Source: Phlebotomus papatasi (lineage: Eukaryota > Arthropoda > Insecta > Diptera > Psychodidae). Taken from it: DNA of 64,000 nucleotides. Positions 12,674 through 26,400 of this stretch are shown in pieces. The notes under the pieces are model-generated. The model was not told where the DNA came from, searched no databases, and saw nothing but the letters and a program-made list of their open reading frames with translations. How positions within the stretch are numbered: position 1 is the stretch's first letter; each line of letters begins with the position of its first letter. The position numbers and the translations under genes were made by a program. The stretch covers positions 23,870,001-23,934,000 of the forward strand of contig NC_077222.1 in assembly GCF_024763615.1 (NCBI RefSeq), given 5' to 3'.

Positions 12674-15240
12674 TATATCCAATAGATTTACGAGGGATTA
12701 AAAAAATAAAAAATGAATAAAATAACTCTCATTTTAAGTATGTAAAGTAAATGTTTTATTAAAAGTTCAAGTATAATTGTAAAGTGATACAGAAGTTTTA
12801 TCTTTGATGTCATCCATCGTTTTATGTGAGGTGTGAATTATTTCTTTCATTTGCTATTTATTTTTTTTTTATATTTATTAGAAATTCTAGCATAGATTTT
12901 TGCTTAAGAATCAACACTACAACTTGGCTGAATTACCAGAGAGATTTTTTCCATTTTCTTTAATTTTTTTGTCTTCTAATAGCTACTGGTTCTTGCTAAA
13001 TGTTAATTAATTTTATAGGAATTATGCGACTGGCTGTAATTACGATAAGATTTATGACTCTGAGCGTCTGTTTAGATTAGTTTATTGGATTCTGGGGGAA
13101 TATTAGTTTCTTTGATCATGAGAATATGCCTGAAATCGTTTGTTCTATTGAATTTTGAGTAATTTTGATTGAACCTAGGAGGAAATCAATTTGAAATTTG
13201 AGTCAGAAATCTAACGCAATTTTCCCTTCTCTACCTTTCAACTTTTTTTTCGCAGAGGGGAAAGAAGGGAACATGCCTGAAAGCTCTGTCCCTAAAATTT
13301 CTATGAAATCAATTTATTCAATACAAATTTGTATTTGTAATTCAATAATTTGTCTTTTCCTTCTAAAATGTTCTATTTCCTTTTTGATTTTCTATTTTAT
13401 TTTTTTTTTTTTGCCCACCCTACCTTAGGTCTTATTGGCGAATGCTTTTCTATTTTATATGCTGAATAATTTTTTTTTTGCTTTTTAATGATATTTAGAG
13501 AAAGTGATGCAGGGAATTTCCTGCTTTTGGAGAAATATTTGCGTTTACATTATCTTTATTAGATTTTCACATTATTGTAGAAAATTTTTCTTCACAGTTC
13601 AGCTTTTTAGCCATATTTTTTGAGCACACAACTAAAGCACGAAATAATGGTAAATTTTCTTAAATAACTCTTTTTTTTCTTTTAATTCTTTGTCAATGCG
13701 GATGAGGGAGTAGAAAGGAATGATTAATGAAACGACAAAAGCTAATTTGGGGCATAAAATGCGTGTCTCAATGGGAATGTTAGTGAGTATGGATTCTTTG
13801 AGAATAATTACAATAATATTTTCTCACTTTATTCTACTTCTAATTCTTTTACAATTTACTAATAATTCTTTTTTAATGAGTTGATAAATTAATTTGTGCT
13901 TCTTTCCAAATCTTTTCCATGCAATTCTTGTCCTTAACTCCTTTGAGGCATTTTTTTTTCAAAGTTCCCCATTATTGCTTTCGTTTTCATAGTGTCGAGA
14001 TAAAATGTGCTTCCCGTACTTTAGCCCAAGACTATAAAAAACCTCTCTATCCCTTAGTCTTTTAGACTAAAACCTGTCCTAACCTGTAATAATTTATCTG
14101 TCCTCCATCAATGTTGAATGTGATTTAAAAATGTTTAAAACTCTAGATGAATATTTCTTAAAATTCTATTACTAAATTTATTCTCCGTAAATGCTTAATA
14201 AAAAGGAATTTTTTGTATTTGATTGCGAGTAATTTTGGGTTATCCTCCTTCTCAGTGGTAAACAAGTTAATGCTTTTCTTCGAGAAGCCTTTGATCGTGC
14301 TGTTAATTTAAAATTGTGGGGAATTTTTGGATTTTTAATAATTAAATAATGAAATTTTTGCTAAAACCTACTACTCGTGCCAATTTTATCACACCCTTAA
14401 AGTCTACAAATAATGAATATTAATAGGGTTTTATTGTGCTGACTCTTTCATTAATTATACCGGGAAAAAATCTTATTTTTATTACTTTTATCTCGTATTG
14501 AAGATCTCACTAGTAAATTTAAAAATTGTTCTTACCTTAAGCATTGTTTATTTCTAACAATATAATTATTTTAATTGTATAAAGTTCACTCAATTATTCC
14601 TCTACATTTAGCAAAGTTTTTTTTCTTATCTTTTGGTTTTGTTCACTTGAAAAGAAACTACACGCTACAATTGAAAATAATTAAAGTCGATAGGTTTTTT
14701 CTTTTATTAATATTAGTTTTGTTATTTTAATTCTAGTAAAAGTTAAAAGGAGGCCGCTCACCAAGTCCTTTTCCGGACTTGTTGTTTGACTTGTAGTCTT
14801 ATCATGTAATCTCGTTAGAGTTTAGTGCTTTCACACCTATTTTAAGTTCTCTGTTTTGTTATTTTTTTTCTTTTTTTTTTTAAAGTTTAATAGAAAGACC
14901 TTTTGTTTAAGATTTATCATGCTTCAAATTTGGCAAAATTTCAAAAAGATATCAAGATTTTGAGGCTTTAATTTTGGCTTTTCTTGAAATGTACTAAAGG
15001 TACTAAAGGATAAATTCATCCATTATTTTATCGACCAAATCAATGATTTTATTTTTTTACCTAGAAATATAAAATATGTTTCAAAACTAACTAAATTTTC
15101 AAGCCTGGGTAGAGGCTGGAATTTTTCCTGTCTATACTTGGATGAAATTTGGGGAATTGGATATCACTAGTTCTGACTATCGTCTCTCTGTGCACAATCA
15201 CAAAAACTCTTGGACTTACGTATCAAGGGTATCAAGACTT
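12674..15240. other. Gene-free AT-rich spacer
   Basis: I see no convincing exon, SINE or TIR pair here. The stretch is dominated by T-runs and AT-rich low-complexity DNA. One small perfect hairpin, CAAGTCCTTTTCCGGACTTG, lies near 14763-14782. Confidence 0.5.
15100..15190 (+). repeat. SINE tail fragment (same family as 21505-21640)
   Basis: The sequence GGGTAGAGGCTGGAATTTTTCCTGTC...GAATTGGATATCACTAGTTCTGACT matches the region after the tRNA-like head of the SINE at 21505. The head itself is missing. Confidence 0.5.
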
Positions 15241-15241
15241 A

Positions 15242-15373
15242 CGCCCTAGACACACTTACGACTTAAGCCGAGAGACGACTTAGTGGAAAATAATGTAAAT
15301 GTAGTTTAATAATTATTTCGAATATAATTACGCTAAGCCGTCTCTCGCCTAATCCTCTGGTCTGTCGAGGCCC
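15242..15373. mobile_element. PIF/Harbinger-like MITE with TTA duplication
   Basis: TTA occurs directly at both borders (15239-15241 and 15374-15376). The left arm CTTAAGCCGAGAGACGACTTAG pairs imperfectly with CTAAGCCGTCTCTCGCCTAA. The start CGCCCTAGACACACTTACGACT is shared with the larger element at 63322-63837. A 3-bp TWA duplication is characteristic of PIF/Harbinger. The class is inferred from that alone. Confidence 0.7.
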
Positions 15374-17369
15374 TTAGAAATGAATTTAGAAACTTTTTTC
15401 AAAAATTTGCTAAGAATTTTATGTCGTAGATTCTAGAACTTAATAGAAAGCAGCCCTTTCAGGACCACTTTAACTAGGGTACTTTGAAAGGAAAGGTTTG
15501 TAAAGCAGCCTTACTGATTGTTTGCTAAAATGTCGTCAAAAGGATATAGTTTTTCAATTTGATAAATTTCTCACATCTTTAATGGAAAAACATCCTTGTC
15601 AAAAAAACTTGACAAGATTCAGTTGGCTGCCGATTTGACAAAACTTTTCTATAGTCTCTGTAGAATAACAAACTTTTGACAAACTTCTCTTTGTTAAAGT
15701 GACAAAACTTTATTTTTAGAGTAGATAAATCGAAATTTTCAATTCAAAATTGAAATTCTCCTCTGAGCCTTACCCTAATGCACTTTGCCTATCTTTCGAT
15801 GTATAATGCCGGCTTCAGGCTGGAGGTTTAGCCCAGTTCCCGAATGTCTCAGAAATCTAAATAACAAGCAATTTTATTGATTTATGAAAATCTAATGAAA
15901 CAATTGCCATTAATATCCAATCCTAAACAACAATTTCCTAAAAAATCGTGCCTGCTAAGGAATTAGAGGACTTAAACCAGATGGCTAAGCCTTAGGTTTG
16001 AAGCCCGTATAAAAATCTTCTCTAAAAAGCTTTACGTTCGAAATAAAATAATAATATTAAAAATAATTTAATTGAAAATTAATATTTCGACTTTTTTTAA
16101 ATAATTCGGCAGAGAATACGTGGGGCTAACAAGCTTCAGAGAGTTCTATAATCTCTTTGCTTGGTGTTTGTTTTCTCTAGATGTTTAATTAGTTTATAAT
16201 CCTTATGATTAATATTAATATTTCAATTTTTAATTTAAATTTATGATAATAAATCACTCCTTCTTACAAGACTGGCAGATTTTATAACTTAGCTAAGACA
16301 TACTTTAGGGGATTATAACAGGTAAGAGGGAGATTTTATCCCAAGGGTGTTTCCCAAACCTCGCCGGATTATATAGAACAATCTGTGCAGCTCATTTTGA
16401 AATTATTCTTCCTTAACGAACTGAAAAAGGTTATGACTAAAAATTAGAATTTTGAAACAAGAAGCCCCTATTCAGTTTTACTTAGATTCATTTTAGCCTA
16501 TCTCTCTGCGCGTAAAACTATTTTCAAATAGTTTAATGTTCGAAATATCGGAAAAGAAGTTTTTATCTCAAGAATAAAACACTTGGAAAGATCATACGAG
16601 AGTCTTGGTTATACAACGCAAAGAGTTGCAATTCGAACTATCCCTATTCAAATGGTCCTGTCTTTTCATGAAAAGTTAAATACACACTTTACGATTTTGA
16701 GATCGTTCGAGATTTCTGAGACCTGAAGTTACATAAAATGTTATTTATTTTGTATTTTTATTATTTAATTTTTAAAAATTCAATTTACGAATTTGAGATT
16801 CTAGGTTCGAGACTGATGATCTGATTTTTTTTAAAATCATTTTTCAAAAACCAGTAAAGGTTTATCTTAAGGAATCCGAATTTTATTTAGTATTATTAAA
16901 ATTTATTGAATTTTAAAAACTAAATTAAGTAATGCATCTGTCTCTTTTGCCATGAAAGAGTAGCAGACCCTAGCTTTAAGAATAATTCTAATTGCCAGGT
17001 TCTGAACGGAAGGTAAATGTATCACTCTTTATGTTTATTTTTGGACTGTAAATAAACTTTGTTACGATTCCAATTGAACTAAAACCTAACAGTAGCTTAT
17101 TATATTATTTTCTCATTTCTAAAGGCTCTCATTATGTTCCACAAAATATTTTGTTTGACAAATTAAGGATAGGCTGGACCATTAAGGAAAATCTAAGCCA
17201 ATAAATTTGGTTAAAAAAGGGTTTTCACTTAACAATATACTTCATCCGAGACCAAAAACAAATATTTTACTAAAATAAAATTACCGGAAGCAGTAAGCTA
17301 GGTTAAAATAAGTAATTTGGAACAATATATAATTTGAAATTTTGGGATGTTCTTAAAATAACTACGAAG
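15374..17369. other. Gene-free AT-rich spacer
   Basis: AT-rich sequence with scattered short repeats but no exon, splice-bounded open frame or paired TIR that I can support. Confidence 0.45.
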
Positions 17370-17622
17370 AAAATCTGTTCTTAGGGGGTCCGTGGTGCAA
17401 TTGGTAAGAGCGTGCGGCTTTTGAGCGGTGTGACCCCCAGCTCGACTGTCAACAGTTGTGAGTTCGAATCCCACCCGGTGCAAATGATTGAAGCGTCTGA
17501 GTGGACATTTTTCACGAAACATTGTAAACCGAATAAAACATTTGTAAACCGAACAATGTACAAAATGGCAATAAAAAGTCCGGTACATCGAAATAAATAA
17601 ATAATAAATAAAATCTGTTCTT
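17370..17622 (+). mobile_element. tRNA-derived SINE with 13-bp target duplication
   Basis: AAAATCTGTTCTT stands at 17370-17382 and again at 17610-17622. Between them a 227-bp unit begins with a tRNA-like head (GTGGTGCAATTGGTAAGAGC as box A, GTGAGTTCGAATCCCACCC as box B). It has a short body and ends in AATAAATAAATAATAAAT. The exact duplication and A-rich tail show LINE-mediated insertion. It is distinct from the other SINE heads in this window. Confidence 0.9.
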
Positions 17623-18000
17623 TTTCCTTTCGCTCGTTTTTTCTTGTATATCGTGGTCTTCTTTTTTTCTTTTCTCATCTGAAACAGAGTGAGGAAATCT
17701 CAAATTTGGAAATAATTTCAAATTATGCGATTTTAGTATATTGACCATAAGAAATCGTTTTAGGAGCAATCGGGAAGAAATTTTCTTACAAATTCAAGTA
17801 AAGCTATTGCCGAAAATTAAGTATTTCATCTTAGTGATATACTTCAGTTGAACAAAAAAATTATTTATAAATTAAAATGATAGTTACTTGAACAGAGAAA
17901 AAAAAAACAAAAACTGATTTATGTCAAATCAGGGAAAAAATTTACTTTAGCTAGAATTTCATCAAAATAATATACTAAACAAATAAAAAACGATATTGGG

Positions 18001-18228
18001 ACACTAAATGGGTCAAGTGGCAGAGCACTTGGTCTATGATGCAAGTGTCCTGGGTTCGAATCCCCTTTAGGTCACCAGGAATTTTTCTGGTACTTGATGC
18101 CATGGGGAATGGAATTAACATCCCCATCTCTGTATAAGAAAAAAATTAACAATGGATGTCCTGAACTCCCCTTGCAGGATTGCCTAAGTTCCTCTATGGA
18201 ACGTTGTGTCCTTATTATTGTTGTTGGT
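18001..18228 (+). mobile_element. tRNA-derived SINE, family b, copy 1
   Basis: The head GGGTCAAGTGGCAGAGCACT (box A) and GGGTTCGAATCCCCTTT (box B) is followed by a body with CACCAGGAATTTTTCTGG and a tail rich in ATT/GTT triplets. Two further copies lie at 21128 and 43107. No clear target duplication was found. This copy lacks part of the body present in the others. Confidence 0.82.
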
Positions 18229-20440
18229 ATACTTCAGTCGAAAAGATTTCTTTCCTGAAGTAATATTAAAGTCACGCGAACAGAATTCCACGGAATATAG
18301 TGGAATTCTATAAGAAATAATAGAATAAAAATAAGAATTTTTACTTAATGATATACTTCGGTCGAGATAAAATTCACCGCCCATCAATTACTGGAGTTAA
18401 TTGGGAGCAAGTCAGAACCCTGTTATAGAAGTTATTGTTGCTCTGAAGGAACCTAAATTCTGAATAAATAAATAAATAATAAATACTCTTTATAAAGTTA
18501 AAATAATTGTTATTCAGACCTGCCAAAATTTCAGTTTCTTATTCAACGTTTCTTTTCGAAAAATTGCCATATTTGAGACAGGAATAATCCTACAATTTAG
18601 TCTTTCTGGATCTTTTTCGCATATTAAGGATATCGTTTCACTTACACACAGTGTGACAAAGTTATGAAAAAATACCGTATCTTTTTCTTATATTTAAGAA
18701 ATTGTTCTCCATTCTTAAGTAGTAAATGTATAGTTTCAAGGATATTTCATCATTTTTTTCGCTCTTTTTTCTTCTTTAAAGTAGTACTTCCGCTTATTAA
18801 CGTCACAATATCACGAATATGTTTTTTTTTTTTGGGGCATAAATATTAAATATTTTCTTGTCATTTGTGTATCGCATTGAAATACTGAGACAAAATGTAC
18901 CATAACTAAATATTAATGATAGTAAATATGTATATGGAATGAGTTATGCTAAAATTTCTTTTAATTTTTTTTTGCATATGGCGTATGTGTCCATTGAGCA
19001 TGTTTAATATATGTTTTCTTTCTTTTTATGCTGTCAATACAAATTGCAAAAGCGTGAAAAAATGGACACGGTTTCTTCTTTGTAAAGATATTTTAATCAT
19101 TTTTTTTTCGATTTGTTATCCCTCTCAAATCAAGCTTTACAATTATATTGAACTATATCTTTTTTATTTGGTAAATTGTCGTCATTTTTTAATTTTTTTA
19201 TAATTATGATTGATTTTTTTTATTATTAATTACTCCTTCGCATTCATTAAGCAACAATAAGTTGTGTAGAGTTTATTCGCGTTTTACCTTCAAAATAAAA
19301 TTATATACGTATTTTTAAAGTTTCTTTTTTTTTCAAGGATTTTATATATGCAGTTGTTTAATCCTTTTATTTGTTTTCTTTTTTGTATGGTAATTTTAAT
19401 GTATGAATAACACCGAGATTTATTTATTTTTTGCGATATATTGCCATGTTTTGTGCATTCATACAAGTAAAGAATGGTGAATTATTCAATAGAGTACACT
19501 TTTTTTTGTTTATTTTATTTTTCAAAATAACAACATTTTTTTCTTGTTGGAAAAATTCAATATGCGACTAAAATGGTCCCTATAAAGAATTGCAAAAGTT
19601 GAAAGTTCAAAGCTTTACAGTTTTTTTAAGTGTTTTATTCACCTATCATTAGATTCTTTTCTCACGTAAGTTCTTGTATCAATTCGTTATATTTTTCACA
19701 ATTTATTTTCTACCGCAAGAACACTTATACGCTATAATTGCTCTTTAACAATCATCAAGAGGCTTATTTCAGAAGGAGAAAATAAAATTCACATTCAAAG
19801 TGTTTTTTTTTACAACACGAAAACAAATATATTTAATATTTTATTATTTTGTTGTTTTTTTTTATATCATAGGGATTAGATTTAGCGTTAAAGCTTTTTA
19901 CGTTTAATTTTTTTTACCCACTATTTCCCATCATAAATCCATTTTTTTTGTGCCATTGACGAATTATTCGTCGTAGTTTTTCTTTATATTTTTTAAACCA
20001 TTTCCGCTCAATGAAAATGCTTTTTTTTTGGTTGAATAGATTATTGTTGGTTTTTTTTTTAGAAATCGCTTTATAGAATGCTTATCTCCCAATTGTACAG
20101 AATTTTTTCAGAGAGTTATATATATATTATAATTCTTCTTCAATTGTGTCAACGGTGTCAACAAATAAACCATGTATTGTTCTTATTGTGCTCAATTATT
20201 TATCTCTTGTTATAGTTCTAGGATAACGCAAATATATTTTTTCTCATTAATATATTTCAAATAATAACGTAAAATCCTATTTTCGCGTTAATCTACTTAC
20301 AGTTTGTTTTAAAGGATTTTTATTCTGACGACATGTTCTATCAATCGATTTTTTGGGTGTTTTCTGAGTAATGATCTTTGTATTTTTTTTTTAGTATATT
20401 TACTTATCGAAAATATTTATTTATGGGACACTTCGTATAT
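18229..20440. other. T-rich stretch, probable 3' UTR of the minus-strand gene plus spacer
   Basis: No exon is supported. The + strand is full of T runs, so a minus-strand transcript would be A-rich. The stretch lies directly downstream of the minus-strand stop codon at 20441-20443. TTTATT (AATAAA on the minus strand) occurs several times, so the true poly(A) site cannot be chosen. Confidence 0.4.
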
Positions 20441-23400
20441 TCATGCTTTCGGCTCTGTTATTTCAACTGTGACACTCTCCACAATGGATGGTGGCGTATT
20501 GTTGGCAAGACGGGCTTGCACCTGACGCAAATCCGGTTGATTATTGTGGACAGCAGAAGCGGGAGCATTGGTGGTGCTACGGTTGGACTTGGTGGACGTG
20601 GCTGAGGCATTGCTGCTGCCACGTGAACCACGGCGGGAGCCTAAAAGTTCACAAATTGGAATTAGGCTACTGAAAAACATGTCCTAATAGCACTAATCCG
20701 TCTGTCTTTTCAAATTCTAATGGACTTAGCACAATTGATTTTGCTCAGTAAACATGTCTTATGGGGCTATTCCAATAAAAAATAAACAATGTTTTTTAGA
20801 ACTTTACTGTCCTTAAGTGCTTCTACATAATCGACTTTTCTTTGTGTTGGTTCCTGCCATGACTGTTAACCCGGTAACGACTGATAAAAACAGTCCAGAC
20901 AGGAACCAACACGAAGGAAAGTCGATAATGCAGAAACACTTGAGAGCAGTCATGTGCTAAAAAATGGTTCAGGAGAAAGATCTCTCTTTTCATTTTGAAC
21001 AATCATAATTACGCATTATCACGATTATCACACATTGATCGTAAATATAGATTGAATGAAAAGCTGAGACACACACTAGATAGCTTTTTACAATTAAAGT
21101 TAAGCTTAATTCAGTATTTTTTTTTTGGCACTCAATAGGTCAAGTGGTAAAGCAGTCGCTCTATGATGCAAGTGTCCCGGGTTCGAATCCCCTTTACGTC
21201 ACCAGGAATTTTTCTGGCGTTAAAGGTGATCGGATTGGATCCAGTGAGCTTCACTGCACTTGATTCCACGGGCATGGAACTGAGAACCTCATCCCGTACA
21301 AGAAAAAATAATAATGCAAGTCTAGAAATCCCCTTGTAGGAAGGCCTAGTTCCTTCATGAAATGTTGTGCCAGCATTATTATTATTATTATTATAATTCA
21401 GTATTTAGTTAATTAATTTAAAGAGATTTTTAAAAATCTAAGCAGAAAATTTATCCTTAGATGCAAATGTAAAGCTGAAACTCGCAGAATACTTAGTCAG
21501 AGCGGGTGCCCTTATAGCTCAGTAGTAGAGCAATCGCCTAAATAGCGAAACGTCCCCAATTCAAGTCCGGGTGGAGACAAGAACTTTTTCTGTCTCAGGC
21601 GAGAATTGAGGATTGGGTGTCACTCGTTCTGACTGAAACTAATTACAAAATACTCTTCAGCTTAAACCAAATTGAATATAGCTTCAAATTCAAAACACAA
21701 AAAAACCAAAACATTTGACAAGCTTTGATCTTTGATGGTAAATGTCTTGACTAATAAAATTCTTGACGAAAAATTATTTTGATCGCTATTTTTATTCTAC
21801 TATTTTAAGTTTTTTTCTTTAACTTTTTTTTCATAATTTGAGGAACTTTAAAGCAAGTAAACTTAGCACAGTCGCTAACCCAAACGAGGAGATTGAAAGC
21901 TCATCTTCTTGGTTTTATATATTCATCGCTTTAAAAGATCTTTGTAATCAATGCAGCTGTCAAAATTTCATATGTGCAAACACGATTACGATTATAGCAT
22001 CTCATATCTGAACCCTCTGATCCAAAAATATTACACAATTAGAACAATAAAAAAAATGTGTTGTACACAATGCGCATAACAACCACATTTAAATAATTTC
22101 AGCTTTCTCAATCTTCACATGAATACAAATTTTGGGAGGAGGATTATTATTGATTTCACGGAATTTACGATCAATGTGTTTTATCTATAAAATGAAAACA
22201 GAGATGCATATTATTTTGTACAAAATATGATAATATAATGACATGCAAATATTGTTTTGTTTAAGTATACTTTCAGATTGTATAGAAGGAAAGGACAGAT
22301 GAGAAGAAAATAAAATAGAATAGAAAATAAGTTTAACACAAAGAGGCATAAGATTGATGTAAGAGAGACATTATTCCTAAAAATATGTCCATTGGAAGCA
22401 TTAAATCTCATAGATACTTACAGTCAAATTTTAACATTTTTAAAATAAATCAATGAAGAACATACCAATAATATTACTTTAGTACTAAATTTTCTCAGTT
22501 AGCCGAGACACACATTATAAAACTGTCATAACGGAAAAATCTCGTTTTTCTCTTAAGAATTTTATTTTTCGTACAACATTTTATTTGTCGTTAATAATTT
22601 TACTTAGTTAAAAACAAAAATTAATAAAAATATTGAAAATAAAAAAATATTATTCTTGATGTGTGTCTCGGCTAACCATGATCTTTTCTTCTTTTTACTG
22701 CTCCAACTCAAAGAGAGAGCAGTTATCGTCTTTATTCAACTTGTCACCGTCCTGAAGCTTAAACGGTCAACTTCTGGTCTTCGATGACCCTCAATAAAAA
22801 AATCTCCGGACGTTTTTTTTCTTACCCCCCACCTCTCCACCAATCCCACCAAAACCATTCCGTTTTTTTTTTTCAAAATTAGCCTTAGCTTTTTCAATGA
22901 CCGGAAAATTCGCTATTTTGAATTATGGAAAATCAAAAGTCAACCACTTTGGCGGGCCCATTTTTCAATCGATTTGATTAAATATGGATTTTTTGGAGAG
23001 GTATTGAAATTTCGAATTCGGCTGCATCGGTCGCCATCTGTAATAAACCGGTTAAGTACCGAGCTTTGAATATTTTTTTTACTTGACCTTAAGTTTGTTC
23101 CCGAGCTAGAGGTCAAACGGTAAGAGATATCGACTTCTGGTCTTCGATGACCCCCTCATAATTTTAATGACTTTCGCATTGTATATAAACAAGATTAATC
23201 GGCAGTAACCCTATGCGCATGCAAAAAATATGCTAAGGAAGAGGACATTCTCGTGAGTTCGAGCACTCTGCAAAGCTGGGATGCTTTGCCATCTCTTTTA
23301 CAAACTGATTGATTTCGAACTAATCTAAAAGAACAGGGAGGCAGAGTGAAGTTTAAAGATGGAACACATAGCCAATAGCTGTTTGCGTTCTCAATATTCT

Positions 23401-26400
23401 CGACCTCGAAGTTCAGCCTTATGGCCTCTACACACTAGAGAAATTTATGGCCATATTTTGATGAGTTTTCCTATAGGGTAAAGGCTCATAATTTGGGACA
23501 GTCTGCTTATAAGCATCGATGTTCCAAGTTTGAAGTGCGATATATTCAACACTAATTGAATTTTTCTGTTACTCTCTTTTCAGATGGGTTGTTTAGAAAC
23601 TTGGCAAGCTATTTATCGCCTTATTTTTACTAAAATTAGTTTTAATTCGTTTAAAAATGAATTGATATGTAGAGGTGAATTTGACTCTGATTTTGGACAA
23701 CTTGGTTATTGATTTGGACAACTTGGCTGTAAATTTGGACAGCTAATCCACCTCAACAGGATGCCCATTGTTCTTCATTTCATGAACCAATCTTACCAAG
23801 TCCTCCTCCTGTTCATGTAAGGGAAACGTAGAATGTCACAAGAAGTCCGGAAACTTTCAATATCCAACTTTCCATAGTACGTGCGTATTACCGCAAATTT
23901 GACCTTTCCGGGAGCCTTTTAAGGCTTTTCTCAATACATCTCTTTCGTAGAGATGATGCTCCTTTGTTTCTCCATGCATTTGTGCAACCTAGTCATTACA
24001 AAAGCTAAAACTTCACGAAATTTCGTGAGAAAAACACCTGTCCAAAATAAGGAGTATCACCTCACTATGGTGAATGTCTTAGAAAATTTCCCATTTTTCA
24101 CCGAAAAATCTAATTCACAAGACAAATCTCACTTCAGGTCAAATGTAGAAATCACCACTAACGTGAATCAACACAATATTCAATGAATATACAATAATAT
24201 CACTAAAAAACAGCGAAGAAACATTGTTAGTACTTCACTACAGATAAATAAGACTGAAGTAAACACAAAGTTCTATCATATTTCTCGTAAGCAATTGCTC
24301 ACACTGAATTTTCAACAAAGCAATTTTAACTCATATCCTATTCAAAATTTTACGTATTTAGTGTTAAAATCTTCCAAAAAGAACAAATATTTAGATAGAA
24401 TTCATTATTCATCAAATATTGGAATAAAAATCCATAATTTTAATCAATTTATTTTTAGTGTCCAATTTTATCCTCAAAGTGTCCAAAATAAGAAACTGTC
24501 CAAAATTATGAGCCTTTACCCTACCAGCGTACAGAATTTGCTTCAAAACTGGACATAATTTTGTCTAGTGTATAGAGGCCATTAGTCTATTTAGGTCTTT
24601 ATACATTGAGAGTTTACGATCAGGGATTAGAGGTTCTTTGTATTAAATTTCCTTAACCTCAGGATCATTGTGAGCATATTTGTGAGATTAGCATAGATTC
24701 AGCTTCCATTTAGTAAACATATCTCATGCCTCGATTTGTTAGAAAGAAACGGAAAATAAAGTAAAGAAACGAGAAAGAGAGAGAGACTACAAAACGTTCT
24801 AAATAAGTTGCACGCGACTAGTGCAACTTCTAAGCATAGCCATTGCTACATAATAGCTTGTAAGATAGATCTCTTTACTAATTTGCCACACTTTACTACA
24901 CAAATCATTTAATTTACAGGAAGATAGTTCATATAATGCTATTTTGGAATGTTTCAGGAGAAGATTGTAAAGATATTTATAAAAAATAGAATTTATAAAA
25001 TTAAAAATAATGATTAAATGAAGATATTTATTGTTAAATTTGAATTATGAAGTACTAAAAAATTAAATGACTACTATTTTCTAAAATAAAACTGACTCTA
25101 ACGAATTATTTAAAATAATTTATTCTATGAAGTATTTTATTTCCTTCGTGTTCTCTGATTGTCTAAAGATGGTTTGAATGTTTCAAGCTTTAATCAACCA
25201 GATAATGCGATCGAACTAAAATATTTATAGGATCAAATATTTAAGATAAAAAATTTATTTAAAATAATAGTTAAGAAGTGTGATAAAGAGTTAGCCATAT
25301 AATGTGAATTTAACAAAATATTGTTATAATTAGGCGAATATCTAATGATTTTTTGTGCTTTTTCACAGTGATATTTTTGGAAAAAGTTCCTGAATTTCTA
25401 AGAAGAAATCATAATAAACACTAATTGCCTAATGACAGTCATTCCAAAGTAGCAAGTATGAATTATATATTGTACGAAGAAGGCATTTTACGATACAGAC
25501 AAACACAAACATAGAAAATCTGTTTAGAAACTTTATTTTTCTACCAGATTCTTTTTTATTTTTCAAAAATTTCTTTAAAAGAAATTTCATGTCTTGAGGA
25601 AAAACTTACTATTTGTGTACTTTTGAAGAGTTCACGAAGTTGCAAGGATATTTTTTCCCCTTTAGTTTAGGCGTAAATATCCCATAAGAAAATCTAATGC
25701 AACCTTTTCTTTGAAAAGTGCTCAAAATAGTCAAAATTTGGTGTAATGTGGGATAAATTGAGAAGTATCTCAACATTGTTGTTGAAGAATCTCTCTCTTT
25801 AGATGGCATTTGATGTATTTGATGCATTTGATGGTCCTTTGTCCTTCTTGGTTGGATTGGCTTCTAACAAGGTTAAAATCAATGCAACAAAATATCCACA
25901 AATTAATATTTCTCACAAAAATGATATTAAGATGTTGAATAAGAAAATAAAAGGGATTTTTTTTCTTTTTAATTAATACTTTGATGTGGGATTACAAGCA
26001 AAGTCTGTGACACGCAGAGGGAGGGTAGAGAGTTTTCTTTGTGCAGGAACAATTTTATTCTTTTTTTTCTCTTTGGGTGAATGAAAATGGGAGGGAAAAA
26101 GAACAATTTGCAGTGCTAGAGTGCTTGTAGGCAAAAAGAATACAAACCTTGCTTACCTAGAGATGCATTTGGTGAGTGAGGACGCAATGAGGCCATACTG
26201 GGCTGGCGTGATGGTACCCTCACCGACATCCTGGAACCTCGTCTCTCCTGCCCATGCAATAGTTTATTCTCACGCAACAGGGACACATTCATGAGGCGTG
26301 GATTTGGTGTATTGAAGATTGTGCGATTTTCACGCCAACGAGCACTGCAAAGAAAATCAAAGTCCTTCCGTTAACACTTCCCATTAACTTTTCAGGGGCT

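Larger units (their letters stand above)
20641..26156 (-). other. Intron of the minus-strand gene (5.5 kb)
   Basis: Bounded by the acceptor before exon 20640-20441 and the GTAAGC donor after 26157. It holds two SINEs, several MITEs, one R1 repeat and pogo-like copy B. The stretch 24600-26150 has no feature that I can support beyond AT-rich DNA. Confidence 0.65.

Noticed and set aside
17386..17470. tRNA gene (also considered at 18001, 21128, 21505 and 43107)
   Set aside because: Box A and box B are present, but acceptor stems do not pair and each is followed by a SINE body and tail; two units have target duplications.
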